From: an uncultured Muribaculaceae bacterium
GTDB lineage: Bacteria; Bacteroidota; Bacteroidia; Bacteroidales; Muribaculaceae
NCBI GenBank assembly: GCA_910584055.1
Contig: CAJTZS010000020.1
Location: 1 to 64,000 of the forward strand
Reading direction: 5' to 3'
DNA length: 64,000 nt
A program made the translations under genes and the position numbers. Shown here one piece after another: positions 1-8,760 of the stretch. The notes below the pieces were generated by a model that was not told the DNA's origin, ran no database searches, and worked only from the letters and a program-made list of their open reading frames with translations. Each line of letters begins with the position of its first letter. Position 1 is the stretch's first letter.

Positions 1-112
1 TTCATCGCGCGTACGTGCGTGAATATAACAACTTAAGAATTTCTAATGTCTAATGGATAATTAGGTGTAAATAAAATTAGGGAACTGATAAATCAGTTTA
101 TTAAAGCGCAAC

Positions 113-142
113 GGGCGGGGATGTCGTGAGACACACCCGCCC
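113..142 (+). terminator. Hairpin, likely terminator of a gene left of the window
   Basis: Inverted repeat GGGCGGG (113-119) / CCCGCCC (136-142) with a 16-nt loop, followed on the plus strand by ATTATTTT. The U-rich side is on the plus strand, so it would terminate a plus-strand gene lying before the window. Bases 1-246 hold no gene that I can see. Confidence 0.5.
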
Positions 143-246
143 ATTATTTTAACCTTTCAATTTAACATATGCAATTGTTTTGCCATTATATTTAACAATT
201 CACTCGTCCTAAGGACTCTGTTCAGTTACATGGCATCGCACCCGGT

Positions 247-672
247 CTATTTTTCATTAAGTGCCTCGAAATAGCAATCGGCAATCGATAGCCACTCTTC
301 AAGACTTCCCTGCGTGGTGTAACCTTTCTCCTTTACAGGATTCCCCAGGTCTTTTGAAGCGACATCTTCCGACAATGTCACCACCACTGGCGGCACATCA
401 ACGCCTTCTGTATAGAAGTCCGAAAAATGAACCCCGGCGCGATCCTCTTCCACGAGATAAAGGACACCCTCATAACGGAAGAGTCCCATAACCCTCGCTA
501 CGCGTTCCTTCTCTTTCCCTTCACTTTTATGCAGAATCTCAGGCACGAAATGGAAGCCGGCACGTGAATTATCCCACAAAATCGCCCCGATGCCTTTCTC
601 CTTCATATTCTCCATAATCTGCGTTTTTGCATCATCCAGCAAAACCGCTGTCGCTTTAGTTGTGTTTTCCAT
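247..672 (-). CDS. Hypothetical protein, 141 aa
   Basis: I do not recognise this family. The protein is acidic, has no signal peptide and no membrane segment, and looks like a small soluble cytoplasmic protein. Its middle (residues about 25-110) alternates hydrophobic and charged residues in a way that suggests a beta-rich fold. The ATG at 672 lies inside the last codons of the upstream phosphatase gene (17-nt overlap), so the two are probably cotranscribed and translationally coupled. Nothing in the sequence ties its role to phosphate release; that would be guesswork. Confidence 0.7.
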   Translation of the reverse strand: MENTTKATAVLLDDAKTQIMENMKEKGIGAILWDNSRAGFHFVPEILHKSEGKEKERVARVMGLFRYEGVLYLVEEDRAGVHFSDFYTEGVDVPPVVVTLSEDVASKDLGNPVKEKGYTTQGSLEEWLSIADCYFEALNEK

Positions 673-1924
673 AATCTTTAATATTAAAATTCCAGTAATC
701 TTTTAGTTCTTTCCATCTCACCACAGCCCCCCTGCCGGGGACAGCGGCGACATTCCTGCCGTTGAGCCGCACAGAGACATACGCCTCGCCGCTTTCGCTT
801 CTAAGCAGCACAATCGCCACATTAGCGCCCAACGGGGTAATATCCTGTATCCGCCATTCTTTATGAAGGTTGGCATAATCTTTCGTCATCGCATGGCAAC
901 CGGGAAGCTTCATCAGGGACAGCAGCGGGAGCAGTGTCTCCGCATGCCCGAAGTATCCATTGGCCTTAAGTGCGCCATCACCTTCCACGGCTGCATCAAT
1001 ATCTTCAATTATACGTTTCAGCAAGGGGGACGTGGCCTGCGCCGCAAGGTCTGAGACAGGATTGACATTGTTACGGAGATAATGCAAAACGTTAGAGGCA
1101 AGCCAACACCCTCTGAACTCATCGTCCGTCATAAACTCAGATGTTGCAGAGGGAAGACCGGCCGCAAGATTCGCCTGCAGCATTCCATACATGCTCATCG
1201 TGAGATGGCGGAGCTGCCGTTTGTCAATCCTGTCGCCATTCTTAAAAAGCCGGAGCGCAGGAGCACCGGAAACATGCTTTTTCAAAAACTCTTCATATAC
1301 AGGTTTCCATGCGCCGTTCTCTCGATAGCCTGCGTATGCGGTGTCAGCGACAAAACAACGCAGGAGCGAGTCATTCTGCCTGCCTGAGGATGTATATAAT
1401 TCCAACCGTGTGTTCGGAATCTCCAAAGAATGCAGGAACTGATACATCGTCATTATCACCCTCGGCACGTAGGTAGACTTGGATTCCATCCTTCCTTTCC
1501 GGAAAAGAGCCGGAAGCATGGCCGCCATGTCGGCGCCAAGTTTTTTTTCTTCTGCAATACCCACTTCCGAAAGCAGCCCCCATCTGCCATCCGTGTGCCG
1601 GGAAATCTCACGGACCTCGGCAAGAAACCTTTCACCATCATTTGTCAGGGTCCCTTCATTCTCCGCTCTTTGAAGAGCTGTGGAAATCTCCTCAATTTTC
1701 TTTGGAGATGAGAGATATCTGGCGCCATGGCGCGCAACGTAGCAAAGATACACCGGCTTCAACGAGTCTCCCCACGCCACTCCTGCATCGCACTGCGAAA
1801 AATCATACGGCATCATCGACCCGCAATAAACAGAGGGAAGGGCATGTCCGGAATCCTCAGCCCCCTTTACGGATAACCCTAAAAAAACCGAAATGGATAA
1901 TATAAGTAAAAACCTCTTTTTCAT
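656..1924 (-). CDS. Secreted histidine acid phosphatase (phytase/MINPP-like)
   Basis: 422 aa with an N-terminal signal peptide (hydrophobic stretch about residues 5-18, KGA near the cleavage site). The catalytic motif RHGAR is at residues 65-69; His66 would be the phosphorylated nucleophile. A C-terminal HAE triplet at 327-329 fits the proton-donor motif of the clade 2 histidine phosphatases, which includes bacterial inositol-phosphate phosphatases. The usual RHGxRxP is RHGARYL here, with Leu in place of Pro. It probably acts in the periplasm or outside the cell on phosphomonoesters such as phytate, but the substrate is inferred from family only. It is divergent from folD and overlaps the following small gene. 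Confidence 0.85.
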   Translation of the reverse strand: MKKRFLLILSISVFLGLSVKGAEDSGHALPSVYCGSMMPYDFSQCDAGVAWGDSLKPVYLCYVARHGARYLSSPKKIEEISTALQRAENEGTLTNDGERFLAEVREISRHTDGRWGLLSEVGIAEEKKLGADMAAMLPALFRKGRMESKSTYVPRVIMTMYQFLHSLEIPNTRLELYTSSGRQNDSLLRCFVADTAYAGYRENGAWKPVYEEFLKKHVSGAPALRLFKNGDRIDKRQLRHLTMSMYGMLQANLAAGLPSATSEFMTDDEFRGCWLASNVLHYLRNNVNPVSDLAAQATSPLLKRIIEDIDAAVEGDGALKANGYFGHAETLLPLLSLMKLPGCHAMTKDYANLHKEWRIQDITPLGANVAIVLLRSESGEAYVSVRLNGRNVAAVPGRGAVVRWKELKDYWNFNIKDYGKHN

Positions 1925-1933
1925 GTTATAAAT

Positions 1934-1962
1934 TTTGATTTGCCGATTTTTTATTAATTTTG
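1934..1962 (+). promoter_or_regulatory. Candidate promoter for folD
   Basis: TAATTTTG at 1955-1962 matches the Bacteroidetes -7 consensus TAnnTTTG; TTTG at 1934-1937 is a possible -33 box, with 17-nt spacing that is shorter than ideal. The leader before folD would be about 80 nt. Confidence 0.35.
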
Positions 1963-2047
1963 CAATTTCAAAACCTGCACTCCTTATATATAGACAACAA
2001 TCTCAATATATAAAGGATAACAACAATCTTGTAAAAAATATTAGCCA

Positions 2048-2929
2048 ATGACACTCATCGACGGAAAAAAGACAGCAGCCGAGATCAAACAGGAAATTGC
2101 AACCGAAGTTGCAGAGATGACAGCGCGTGGAGAACGTGCACCGCACCTTGCAGCGATTCTCGTTGGACATGACGGCGGTTCGGAAACATATGTAGCAAAC
2201 AAAGTCAAAGCCTGCGGCGAATGCGGTTTCACAAGTAGCCTGATCCGATTTGAAGATGATGTCACTGAAGAAACGCTTCTCAAAGAAATCAAGCGTCTTA
2301 ACGAGGACGACACTGTTGACGGGTTCATAGTGCAGCTCCCTCTGCCCCGCCATATCAACGAACAGAATATCATCCGCGCCATAGACCCGGCAAAGGATGT
2401 GGACGGTTTCCATCCTATCAACGTCGGCAGAATGTCGATAGGCCTACCGGGGTTCGTGTCCGCCACCCCCGCCGGCATAATGCAGCTGCTGAAAAGATAC
2501 GGTGTCGAAACAAAAGGGAAACATGCCGTGGTGCTCGGGCGCAGCAATATTGTCGGCAAACCGATGGTGACATTGCTTATGCAGAAATCCAATCCCGGAA
2601 ACTGCACCGTGACCGTATGCCACTCCGCAACCCCCAACATCAAGGACATATGCCGAAATGCCGACATCATCGTTGCGGCTTTGGGACAGCCTGGGTTCGT
2701 GACCGAGGATATGGTCAAACCGGGTGCGACAATCATCGATGTGGGCACAACCAGGGTAGCGGACGCCACAAGGAAAAGCGGATGGAGACTCCGTGGCGAT
2801 GTGGACTTCGAGAATGTGGCTAAAAAATGTGAGTTCATCACTCCGGTGCCGGGCGGGGTGGGACCGATGACCATCTGCTCGCTGATGATCAACACTCTCC
2901 ACGCACGCAAAGACAACCCTTATAAATGA
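2048..2929 (+). CDS. folD: Bifunctional methylenetetrahydrofolate dehydrogenase / methenyl-THF cyclohydrolase
   Basis: 293 aa, normal for FolD. It interconverts 5,10-methylene-THF, 5,10-methenyl-THF and 10-formyl-THF with NADP in the cytoplasm and supplies one-carbon units for purines and formyl-Met. Visible signatures are ETYVANK with the catalytic lysine near residue 58, the QLPLPRH motif at about 98-104, the Rossmann-type GRSNIVGKP at about 164-172, and the conserved C-terminal TPVPGGVGPMT. The start ATG is the first one after the candidate promoter. topA follows after 41 bp on the same strand, so the two may share a transcript. Confidence 0.97.
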   Translation: MTLIDGKKTAAEIKQEIATEVAEMTARGERAPHLAAILVGHDGGSETYVANKVKACGECGFTSSLIRFEDDVTEETLLKEIKRLNEDDTVDGFIVQLPLPRHINEQNIIRAIDPAKDVDGFHPINVGRMSIGLPGFVSATPAGIMQLLKRYGVETKGKHAVVLGRSNIVGKPMVTLLMQKSNPGNCTVTVCHSATPNIKDICRNADIIVAALGQPGFVTEDMVKPGATIIDVGTTRVADATRKSGWRLRGDVDFENVAKKCEFITPVPGGVGPMTICSLMINTLHARKDNPYK

Positions 2930-2970
2930 TAGATTCTCTTCTCCGGTTGTTATACTGAAAAATTGACGAA

Positions 2971-5292
2971 ATGAAAAATCTTGTGATAGTCGAGTCTCCG
3001 GCAAAAGCGAAGACGATAGAAAAATTTTTAGGAAAAGACTTCAAGGTGATGTCGAGCTACGGACACATCCGCGACCTCAAGAAGAAAGGCATGAGCGTGG
3101 AAATAGGCTCGGATTTCTCCCCGCTATATGAGATTCCGGCGGAGAAGAAAGAGCTCGTCAAGCAGCTAAAGGCCGCAGCCAAACAAGCCGACACCGTATG
3201 GCTCGCTTCCGATGAAGACCGCGAGGGGGAGGCCATAGCCTGGCATCTTTACGAGGTGCTCGGACTTAAGCCCGAAAATACGCGGCGAATTGTGTTCCAT
3301 GAAATTACAAAACCGGCTATCCTACACGCAATCGAAAACCCGCGCTCGATCGACATCGACCGCGTCAACGCCCAGCAGGCACGCCGTGTCCTGGACCGCA
3401 TCGTCGGATTCGAGCTGAGTCCCATCCTATGGAAAAAAATCAAGCCTGCACTCTCCGCGGGCCGCGTACAGAGCGTGGCGGTCAGACTCATCTGCGAAAG
3501 AGAGAAAGAAGTGGAAGCTTTCACCCCGGAACCTTTCTTCCGCGTAAATGCCTTGTTCGCAAGCAAGGAAGGCGACAGTTTCAAAGCAGAGCTTAAGCGG
3601 CGCATGAATTCTGAAGAGGAAGCACGCGCATTTCTGCAAGCTTGCACCAACGCAGATTTCTCTATCTCCGAACTGAGCGTGAAGCCTGTGAAACGCTCCC
3701 CGGCCCCACCATTCACGACCTCCACGCTTCAGCAGGAAGCCGGCAAGAGACTGGGCTTCTCGGTCAACACCACGATGCGCATCGCCCAGAAACTTTATGA
3801 AGACGGGCGCATCACGTATATGCGTACCGATTCCACGAATCTTTCCGAACTCGCAATCCGCGACATCTCCGCGTCAATTGCATCCGAATATGGGGAGGAT
3901 TACGTAAAGGTGAGGCATTATCACACAAATTCAAAAGGCGCGCAGGAAGCACACGAGGCAATCAGGCCTACATATGTTTCCCAGGAAACCATCCCCGGCA
4001 CCGCTCAGGAGCAAAGGCTATACGACCTTATCCGCAAGCGTGCCGTTGCCTCGCAGATGAGCGATGCCATGCTTGAAAAAACGAACGTTGACATATCCGT
4101 CAGTGGCAACGCAGAGGAATTCAAGGCTGAAGGAGAGGTGGTGAAATTCGAAGGTTTTATGAAAGCATGGCAGATTGATGCCGAATCATCATCTTTCACC
4201 CGACTTCCGCATCTTGAAGCAGGGGAAAAGATTGAAGCCACAGAGATAACCGCCACACAGCGTTTCACGCTGCCTCCGGCAAGATACACGGAGGCTTCCC
4301 TCGTGAAAAAGATGGAAGACCTCGGCATAGGACGTCCGTCAACATATGCCCCCACTATCTCCACCATTCAAAGCAGGGATTATATCAGGCATGGAGAAAA
4401 AGAGGGAACACCCCGCGATTACGATGTCCTCTCTCTTCTTAACGGCAAGATTTCAAAAGAGACCCTCACGGAGAATACCGGAAGCGAAAAGGGCAGGCTT
4501 GTCCCAACTGATGTGGGAATGGTTGTAAATGAATTCCTCACGCAATATTTCCCGGATATCCTTGACTATAATTTCACAGCACGGGTAGAAGAGAAATTCG
4601 ATGACATTGCCGAGGGTAAATTAGGCTGGAAGAATGAAATGTCGGATTTCTACACCACTTTCCACCCGTCAATCGAAAAAGTTGATTCCATGCGCCTTGA
4701 GCATAAGGTCGGAGAGCGGGTGCTGGGAGAGGATCCCAAAACCGGCAAACCTGTTTCTGTAAAGATCGGCCGCTTCGGACCGGTCGTACAGATAGGGGAT
4801 GCTACAGATGAAGACAAGCCCCAGTTCGCCAGTCTTCTTGACGGACAAAGCATTCAAGACATTACGCTTGATGAAGCCCTCAAGCTGTTCGAACTTCCAC
4901 GCAAGATAGGCTCTATCGACGGCAAGGACGTGACTGCGGCAATCGGACGGTTCGGCCCATATGTGCATTACGAAAAGATGTTTGTTTCAATACCCAAGGA
5001 CTTGGCTCCCCAGACCATCACCCTTGACGAGGCGTGGAATCTTATCGAGGCCAAGAAAGAAGCCGAAGCAAACAGGCTGATAAAAGACTTCCCGGAAATG
5101 CCGGGACTCGAAGTGCTCAACGGCAGGTTCGGGCCATACGTGGCATACAAAAAAGAGGGAGCAAAAAAAGCCGTCAATTATAAAATTCCCAAAGGCACGG
5201 ATCCGGCATCGCTGACCCTTGACGATATCAAAGAACTGATGGAGAAACAGGATGCCGCGCCGGCTAAGAAACCGCGCTCACGCAAAAAATAA
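2971..5292 (+). CDS. topA: DNA topoisomerase I
   Basis: 773 aa type IA topoisomerase that relaxes negative supercoils. The TOPRIM domain is at the N-terminus (VESPAKAKTIEKFLG at about 8-22; acidic SDEDREGEA at about 79-87). The active-site tyrosine is Tyr283 in ITYMRTDSTN. The C-terminal third has no Cys4 zinc fingers. It carries three TopoI C-terminal repeats built on GRFGP (near residues 594, 655 and 719) and a basic tail ending KKPRSRKK. It sits between folD and an AsmA-like gene; the 46-bp gap to the latter is mostly a large hairpin. Confidence 0.97.
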   Translation: MKNLVIVESPAKAKTIEKFLGKDFKVMSSYGHIRDLKKKGMSVEIGSDFSPLYEIPAEKKELVKQLKAAAKQADTVWLASDEDREGEAIAWHLYEVLGLKPENTRRIVFHEITKPAILHAIENPRSIDIDRVNAQQARRVLDRIVGFELSPILWKKIKPALSAGRVQSVAVRLICEREKEVEAFTPEPFFRVNALFASKEGDSFKAELKRRMNSEEEARAFLQACTNADFSISELSVKPVKRSPAPPFTTSTLQQEAGKRLGFSVNTTMRIAQKLYEDGRITYMRTDSTNLSELAIRDISASIASEYGEDYVKVRHYHTNSKGAQEAHEAIRPTYVSQETIPGTAQEQRLYDLIRKRAVASQMSDAMLEKTNVDISVSGNAEEFKAEGEVVKFEGFMKAWQIDAESSSFTRLPHLEAGEKIEATEITATQRFTLPPARYTEASLVKKMEDLGIGRPSTYAPTISTIQSRDYIRHGEKEGTPRDYDVLSLLNGKISKETLTENTGSEKGRLVPTDVGMVVNEFLTQYFPDILDYNFTARVEEKFDDIAEGKLGWKNEMSDFYTTFHPSIEKVDSMRLEHKVGERVLGEDPKTGKPVSVKIGRFGPVVQIGDATDEDKPQFASLLDGQSIQDITLDEALKLFELPRKIGSIDGKDVTAAIGRFGPYVHYEKMFVSIPKDLAPQTITLDEAWNLIEAKKEAEANRLIKDFPEMPGLEVLNGRFGPYVAYKKEGAKKAVNYKIPKGTDPASLTLDDIKELMEKQDAAPAKKPRSRKK

Positions 5293-5294
5293 AC

Positions 5295-5341
5295 CATAGT
5301 CAGAGCGGATTTGTTATAATTGCAAATCCGCTCTAACTATG
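5295..5341 (+). promoter_or_regulatory. Long hairpin between topA and the AsmA-like gene, covering the start codon
   Basis: Two 19-nt arms (5295-5313 and 5323-5341) pair with a single mismatch around a 9-nt loop; the core is AGAGCGGATTTG / CAAATCCGCTCT. The last three bases of the right arm are the ATG of the downstream gene. No T-run follows, so this is not a typical intrinsic terminator. In RNA it would bury the start codon and leave little room for an exposed ribosome-binding site. Confidence 0.6.
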
Positions 5342-8300
5342 TCAAGGACTGCACATAATATTACATACGCTATCATAGGGGTTCTTCTGCTTGCCGTCAT
5401 TGCATTGTGCGGAGTGACACTTTGGCTGACACCCGATCGTCTCACAAAAATAATAAACACGGAAGCAAGCAAAAAACTGAATGCGGACGTGACAGTGCAC
5501 AACGCACGTTTATCATTATGGTCTACTTTCCCATATGTCTGCATTGACTTGGATTCGTTACGGGTCATAAGCCGCAATTTTGACAACATTCCGGCCGACA
5601 TACGCAAGGAGCTGCCCGGCGACGCGTCATTCCTCGCCTCGGCAAGCAATATCCATGGTGGCATCAATATAATCAAACTTTGCACCAAGAAAATAGATAT
5701 CAATGAATTAAAGGCAGATTCCCTCGAATTGAACTTAGTAGCGGTATCTGATTCCGTATCAAACTTCAATATACTGAAAAACGTTTCAGCACCTGAAAAA
5801 ATACCTTATTTCACCATTAAGCGAATAACCCTTCACCATCCGGGGAATATCAGGATATATAGCCTTCCCGACAAGACCCAGGCACAGATAAACCTCGCGG
5901 ATATGTCATTAATACGGAGCGGCACCTCTTCCGATGCATACTCCCTTGCAATAAAGGGATACATTGACGCAGATATTAAAGAAGCTACCGTTTTAAAAAG
6001 TTTTCCCTTCAATCTTTCAGGACACGCATCCGTAGGATTCAATCCATTCCGCATCTCTCTTTCCGATTACAACGTAGGCCTTGGCGGCACAAAAGGGAAT
6101 TTAGATATGGAAATACAGGCTGGAAAGGCCTGGAGACTAAACAGTTTCTCATATAAACTCAATGATTTCAAGCCGTTCGGGCTGCTGCGATATTTACAGG
6201 GAGTCAAATCCCCGCTGCCCGATTCTTTGCACGCAGACATACTTGTGAATGCTGCGGCGAAACTGAGATCCCCCTATAACCTGTCATCATCCCGGCTCCC
6301 GTCGATGGAAATTGACTTCAATGTGCCCCGGGGAGGGATTGAATATACAGCCGGGAAAGGAGAAACCTATATGCTCACACATTCCGACATCGGGGGCAGA
6401 CTTACTTTAGACGGGAAAGATACGGATTTATGCCTCGCAAATGTTATGCCGTTTAACGTCAAAGGGGAAGGCGTAAATGTGCGGCTGGAGGCAAATATTT
6501 CAGACATACTGACCGACCCCGAGATCCGCCTGGCTATGAAGGGCACTGTAGATGCAGGGTTGACAGGGAAAATAGTCACCCCGTTAAAACAATATGCATT
6601 GGCCGGCAAAATGAATACGGATGCCGTTATCGATTTCAGGATATCGGATATCAATGCCGAGACCCTTGAGAACCTGATTCTCAACGGTGACATATCCTTC
6701 CATAACTATAGGTTCAAACTCCCCCATCTCGGATTTTCCGCCTCAGGCAATGAGTTAAAAATGAATTTTGGAGGAGAAGCATCCGACATATCAGGAAGCA
6801 CGGTCGCAAACGGCATTTTTGACATGAGAGCTGTTGCAGACAGAATAAATTTCTCGGCAGATGACTATGGCATAAATATATCCGGACTCGACTTTTCAAG
6901 CAAGAAAAGAGGGGACGCACCGGTTCGGCTACGTGAAATATCCGGGTCTTTACCGTTTGATATTGACATAAAGGCCACAGGTGTGAATGTCGCCGGCAAG
7001 CGTGATACGACAAGGTTATCAATCGGAAACTTGCGGATCGACGGAAATGTTGTAACGAGGCCGGGGAAAGCCGTCTTAAACAAATTTGCCGCCGATATAA
7101 CCGGAGATTCAATAAATGCAGTCAATGGAAAGACAAAAGTAACGTTGAAAAAAATTTCCTCCAGACTGTCAGCTGCTGAAATGCAGGGAATCCCCACGCC
7201 GCGAAAATACATAAAGCCTGAAAAATGGACGGCAGACAGCCGTAGCATGGCCGTCATCGATCATTCTCCGGAATATCTCACCGTGAACCTTCCCCGGAAG
7301 GTCATGGAGTTGATCGGCCAATGGAAATCATACTTGTCGCTGAAAGTGGAAAGCGGCACGATTCTTACCCCGGCACTCCCTATGCGCAATGGATTCGGGA
7401 ATCTCGACATAGTGGCTTCCTTTGATTCCGTTAAGCTCAACAGCCTCAATTTCAACTCTCAGGATACGAGACTCAAGGCAAAGGGTAAAATCTCCAATCT
7501 ACGGCAATTCCTCACCTCCAATTCCGTGGCTCCTTTGCGGGCAGCTCTCGAGGTGGATATAGACACCGTGCACTTGAACCAGCTTTGCGGTGCATACAAC
7601 CACGGGCTCAAAATCACACACGGACCCGATGCCTCCGTGCTTACGGTCATTCCCGACACCCTTACATCTTCTGACACTGTGTCGCTGCTCGTGCCCAGAA
7701 ACATCATAGCCGACATAAAGGCATCGGCAATGATGACGCAATACACCAACCTCTACCTCCACGACCTGTCGACGGGTATATCACTCCGCGATGGCAAATT
7801 CAGAATCGAGGATCTCGGGATCGCCTCAAGCTTCGGAGCATTGAAACTGAATTTCGAATATGACACGTCCGATATACAGCGGATGGGGATGAATCTCCAG
7901 GGAAGTCTTGCCGATGTCAACCTTGTGAACTTTTTCAGCAAATTCCACACCTTGCTGTTGATGATGCCGCAAATGAGGAATCTCAAGGGCAACCTTTCCG
8001 CTATGGCGGAAGCTAAAATGCTCCTCTTCCCTAACATGTACCTCAACATGCCCTCGATATGGGGAGACCTCTATGTGCACGGCGATCACCTTCTGCTTCA
8101 CCAGGACCCTTTCATCAGACGCATCACAAGAATGATGCTTATTCCGGATTCAGAAGACATCCGGCTTAAAGACATGAGCATACATGCATCCATACACGAC
8201 AACCTGATGGAACTTTACCCCTTCGGAATCAGTTTCGACCGTTACCGTCTGCAATTCGGAGGCCTGAACAATTTCAACGGCGACATGTATTATCATCTTG

Positions 8301-8539
8301 GGATAGACAAATCCCCCGTTCCCTTCCCCTTCGGAATAAATATCATAGGGAATTTCAAACATCCAGAGATACGCTTCGGCGGAGCTTCCTTCAAAGTTAG
8401 AAAAGGGGAAGAAATCACCGCATCCATAATGGAAGAGAAGCGCGTCAACCTGATGCTTGAGCTGAAGTGTCTTATCCGCGAATTCATAGAGAAGGCAGCG
8501 GAAGCAGATAACACTCCCACCTCCTTCTACGTCTATTGA
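5339..8539 (+). CDS. AsmA-like inner-membrane/periplasmic protein
   Basis: 1066 aa with one N-terminal membrane helix (about residues 8-31), then a long periplasmic region rich in beta-strands. This is the layout of the AsmA/TamB/YhdP group, now viewed as lipid-transport or envelope-homeostasis proteins bridging inner and outer membranes. The N-terminal TPDRLTKIINTEASKKLNADV is typical of AsmA starts (membrane helix followed by a segment that lies on the membrane), and an AsmA-type C-terminal region is visible at about 820-1010. No catalytic motif is evident. The start codon lies in a hairpin. It is the last gene before the dcw cluster, separated by 221 bp. Confidence 0.85.
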   Translation: MSRTAHNITYAIIGVLLLAVIALCGVTLWLTPDRLTKIINTEASKKLNADVTVHNARLSLWSTFPYVCIDLDSLRVISRNFDNIPADIRKELPGDASFLASASNIHGGINIIKLCTKKIDINELKADSLELNLVAVSDSVSNFNILKNVSAPEKIPYFTIKRITLHHPGNIRIYSLPDKTQAQINLADMSLIRSGTSSDAYSLAIKGYIDADIKEATVLKSFPFNLSGHASVGFNPFRISLSDYNVGLGGTKGNLDMEIQAGKAWRLNSFSYKLNDFKPFGLLRYLQGVKSPLPDSLHADILVNAAAKLRSPYNLSSSRLPSMEIDFNVPRGGIEYTAGKGETYMLTHSDIGGRLTLDGKDTDLCLANVMPFNVKGEGVNVRLEANISDILTDPEIRLAMKGTVDAGLTGKIVTPLKQYALAGKMNTDAVIDFRISDINAETLENLILNGDISFHNYRFKLPHLGFSASGNELKMNFGGEASDISGSTVANGIFDMRAVADRINFSADDYGINISGLDFSSKKRGDAPVRLREISGSLPFDIDIKATGVNVAGKRDTTRLSIGNLRIDGNVVTRPGKAVLNKFAADITGDSINAVNGKTKVTLKKISSRLSAAEMQGIPTPRKYIKPEKWTADSRSMAVIDHSPEYLTVNLPRKVMELIGQWKSYLSLKVESGTILTPALPMRNGFGNLDIVASFDSVKLNSLNFNSQDTRLKAKGKISNLRQFLTSNSVAPLRAALEVDIDTVHLNQLCGAYNHGLKITHGPDASVLTVIPDTLTSSDTVSLLVPRNIIADIKASAMMTQYTNLYLHDLSTGISLRDGKFRIEDLGIASSFGALKLNFEYDTSDIQRMGMNLQGSLADVNLVNFFSKFHTLLLMMPQMRNLKGNLSAMAEAKMLLFPNMYLNMPSIWGDLYVHGDHLLLHQDPFIRRITRMMLIPDSEDIRLKDMSIHASIHDNLMELYPFGISFDRYRLQFGGLNNFNGDMYYHLGIDKSPVPFPFGINIIGNFKHPEIRFGGASFKVRKGEEITASIMEEKRVNLMLELKCLIREFIEKAAEADNTPTSFYVY

Positions 8540-8760
8540 CCACCCCGCTCCAAATGCCCCTCCTGAAAATACCCTTACCTGCAAAATCGGCTTTGCCGAT
8601 TATCCCGTGCTACGCTCCTTAAGCGTAGTCGCCGCCTATGCGTCCTCCCCTCCTTCGTTTCCTCCAAAAAATTTATCTACAATTTCTAAATTTCGCTTCA
8701 AAAATTTACAAAAAATAACTAACTTTACATCTCAAATAAACAATAGCCACTTATATCGAA
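8540..8760. other. Gap before the dcw cluster with two small hairpins and a weak promoter
   Basis: Holds two short hairpins, AATCGGC-TTT-GCCGATT (8585-8601) and CTACGCT-CCTTA-AGCGTAG (8610-8628), then a pyrimidine-rich run and an AT-rich leader. TAACTTTA at 8720-8727 is one base off the TAnnTTTG box and is the best promoter candidate for rsmH and the genes behind it. No mraZ-like reading frame is present here. Confidence 0.45.

Noticed and set aside
2041..2916. Long minus-strand frame opposite folD
   Set aside because: folD is complete with catalytic motifs; the antisense frame is low-complexity and unlike any protein I know.
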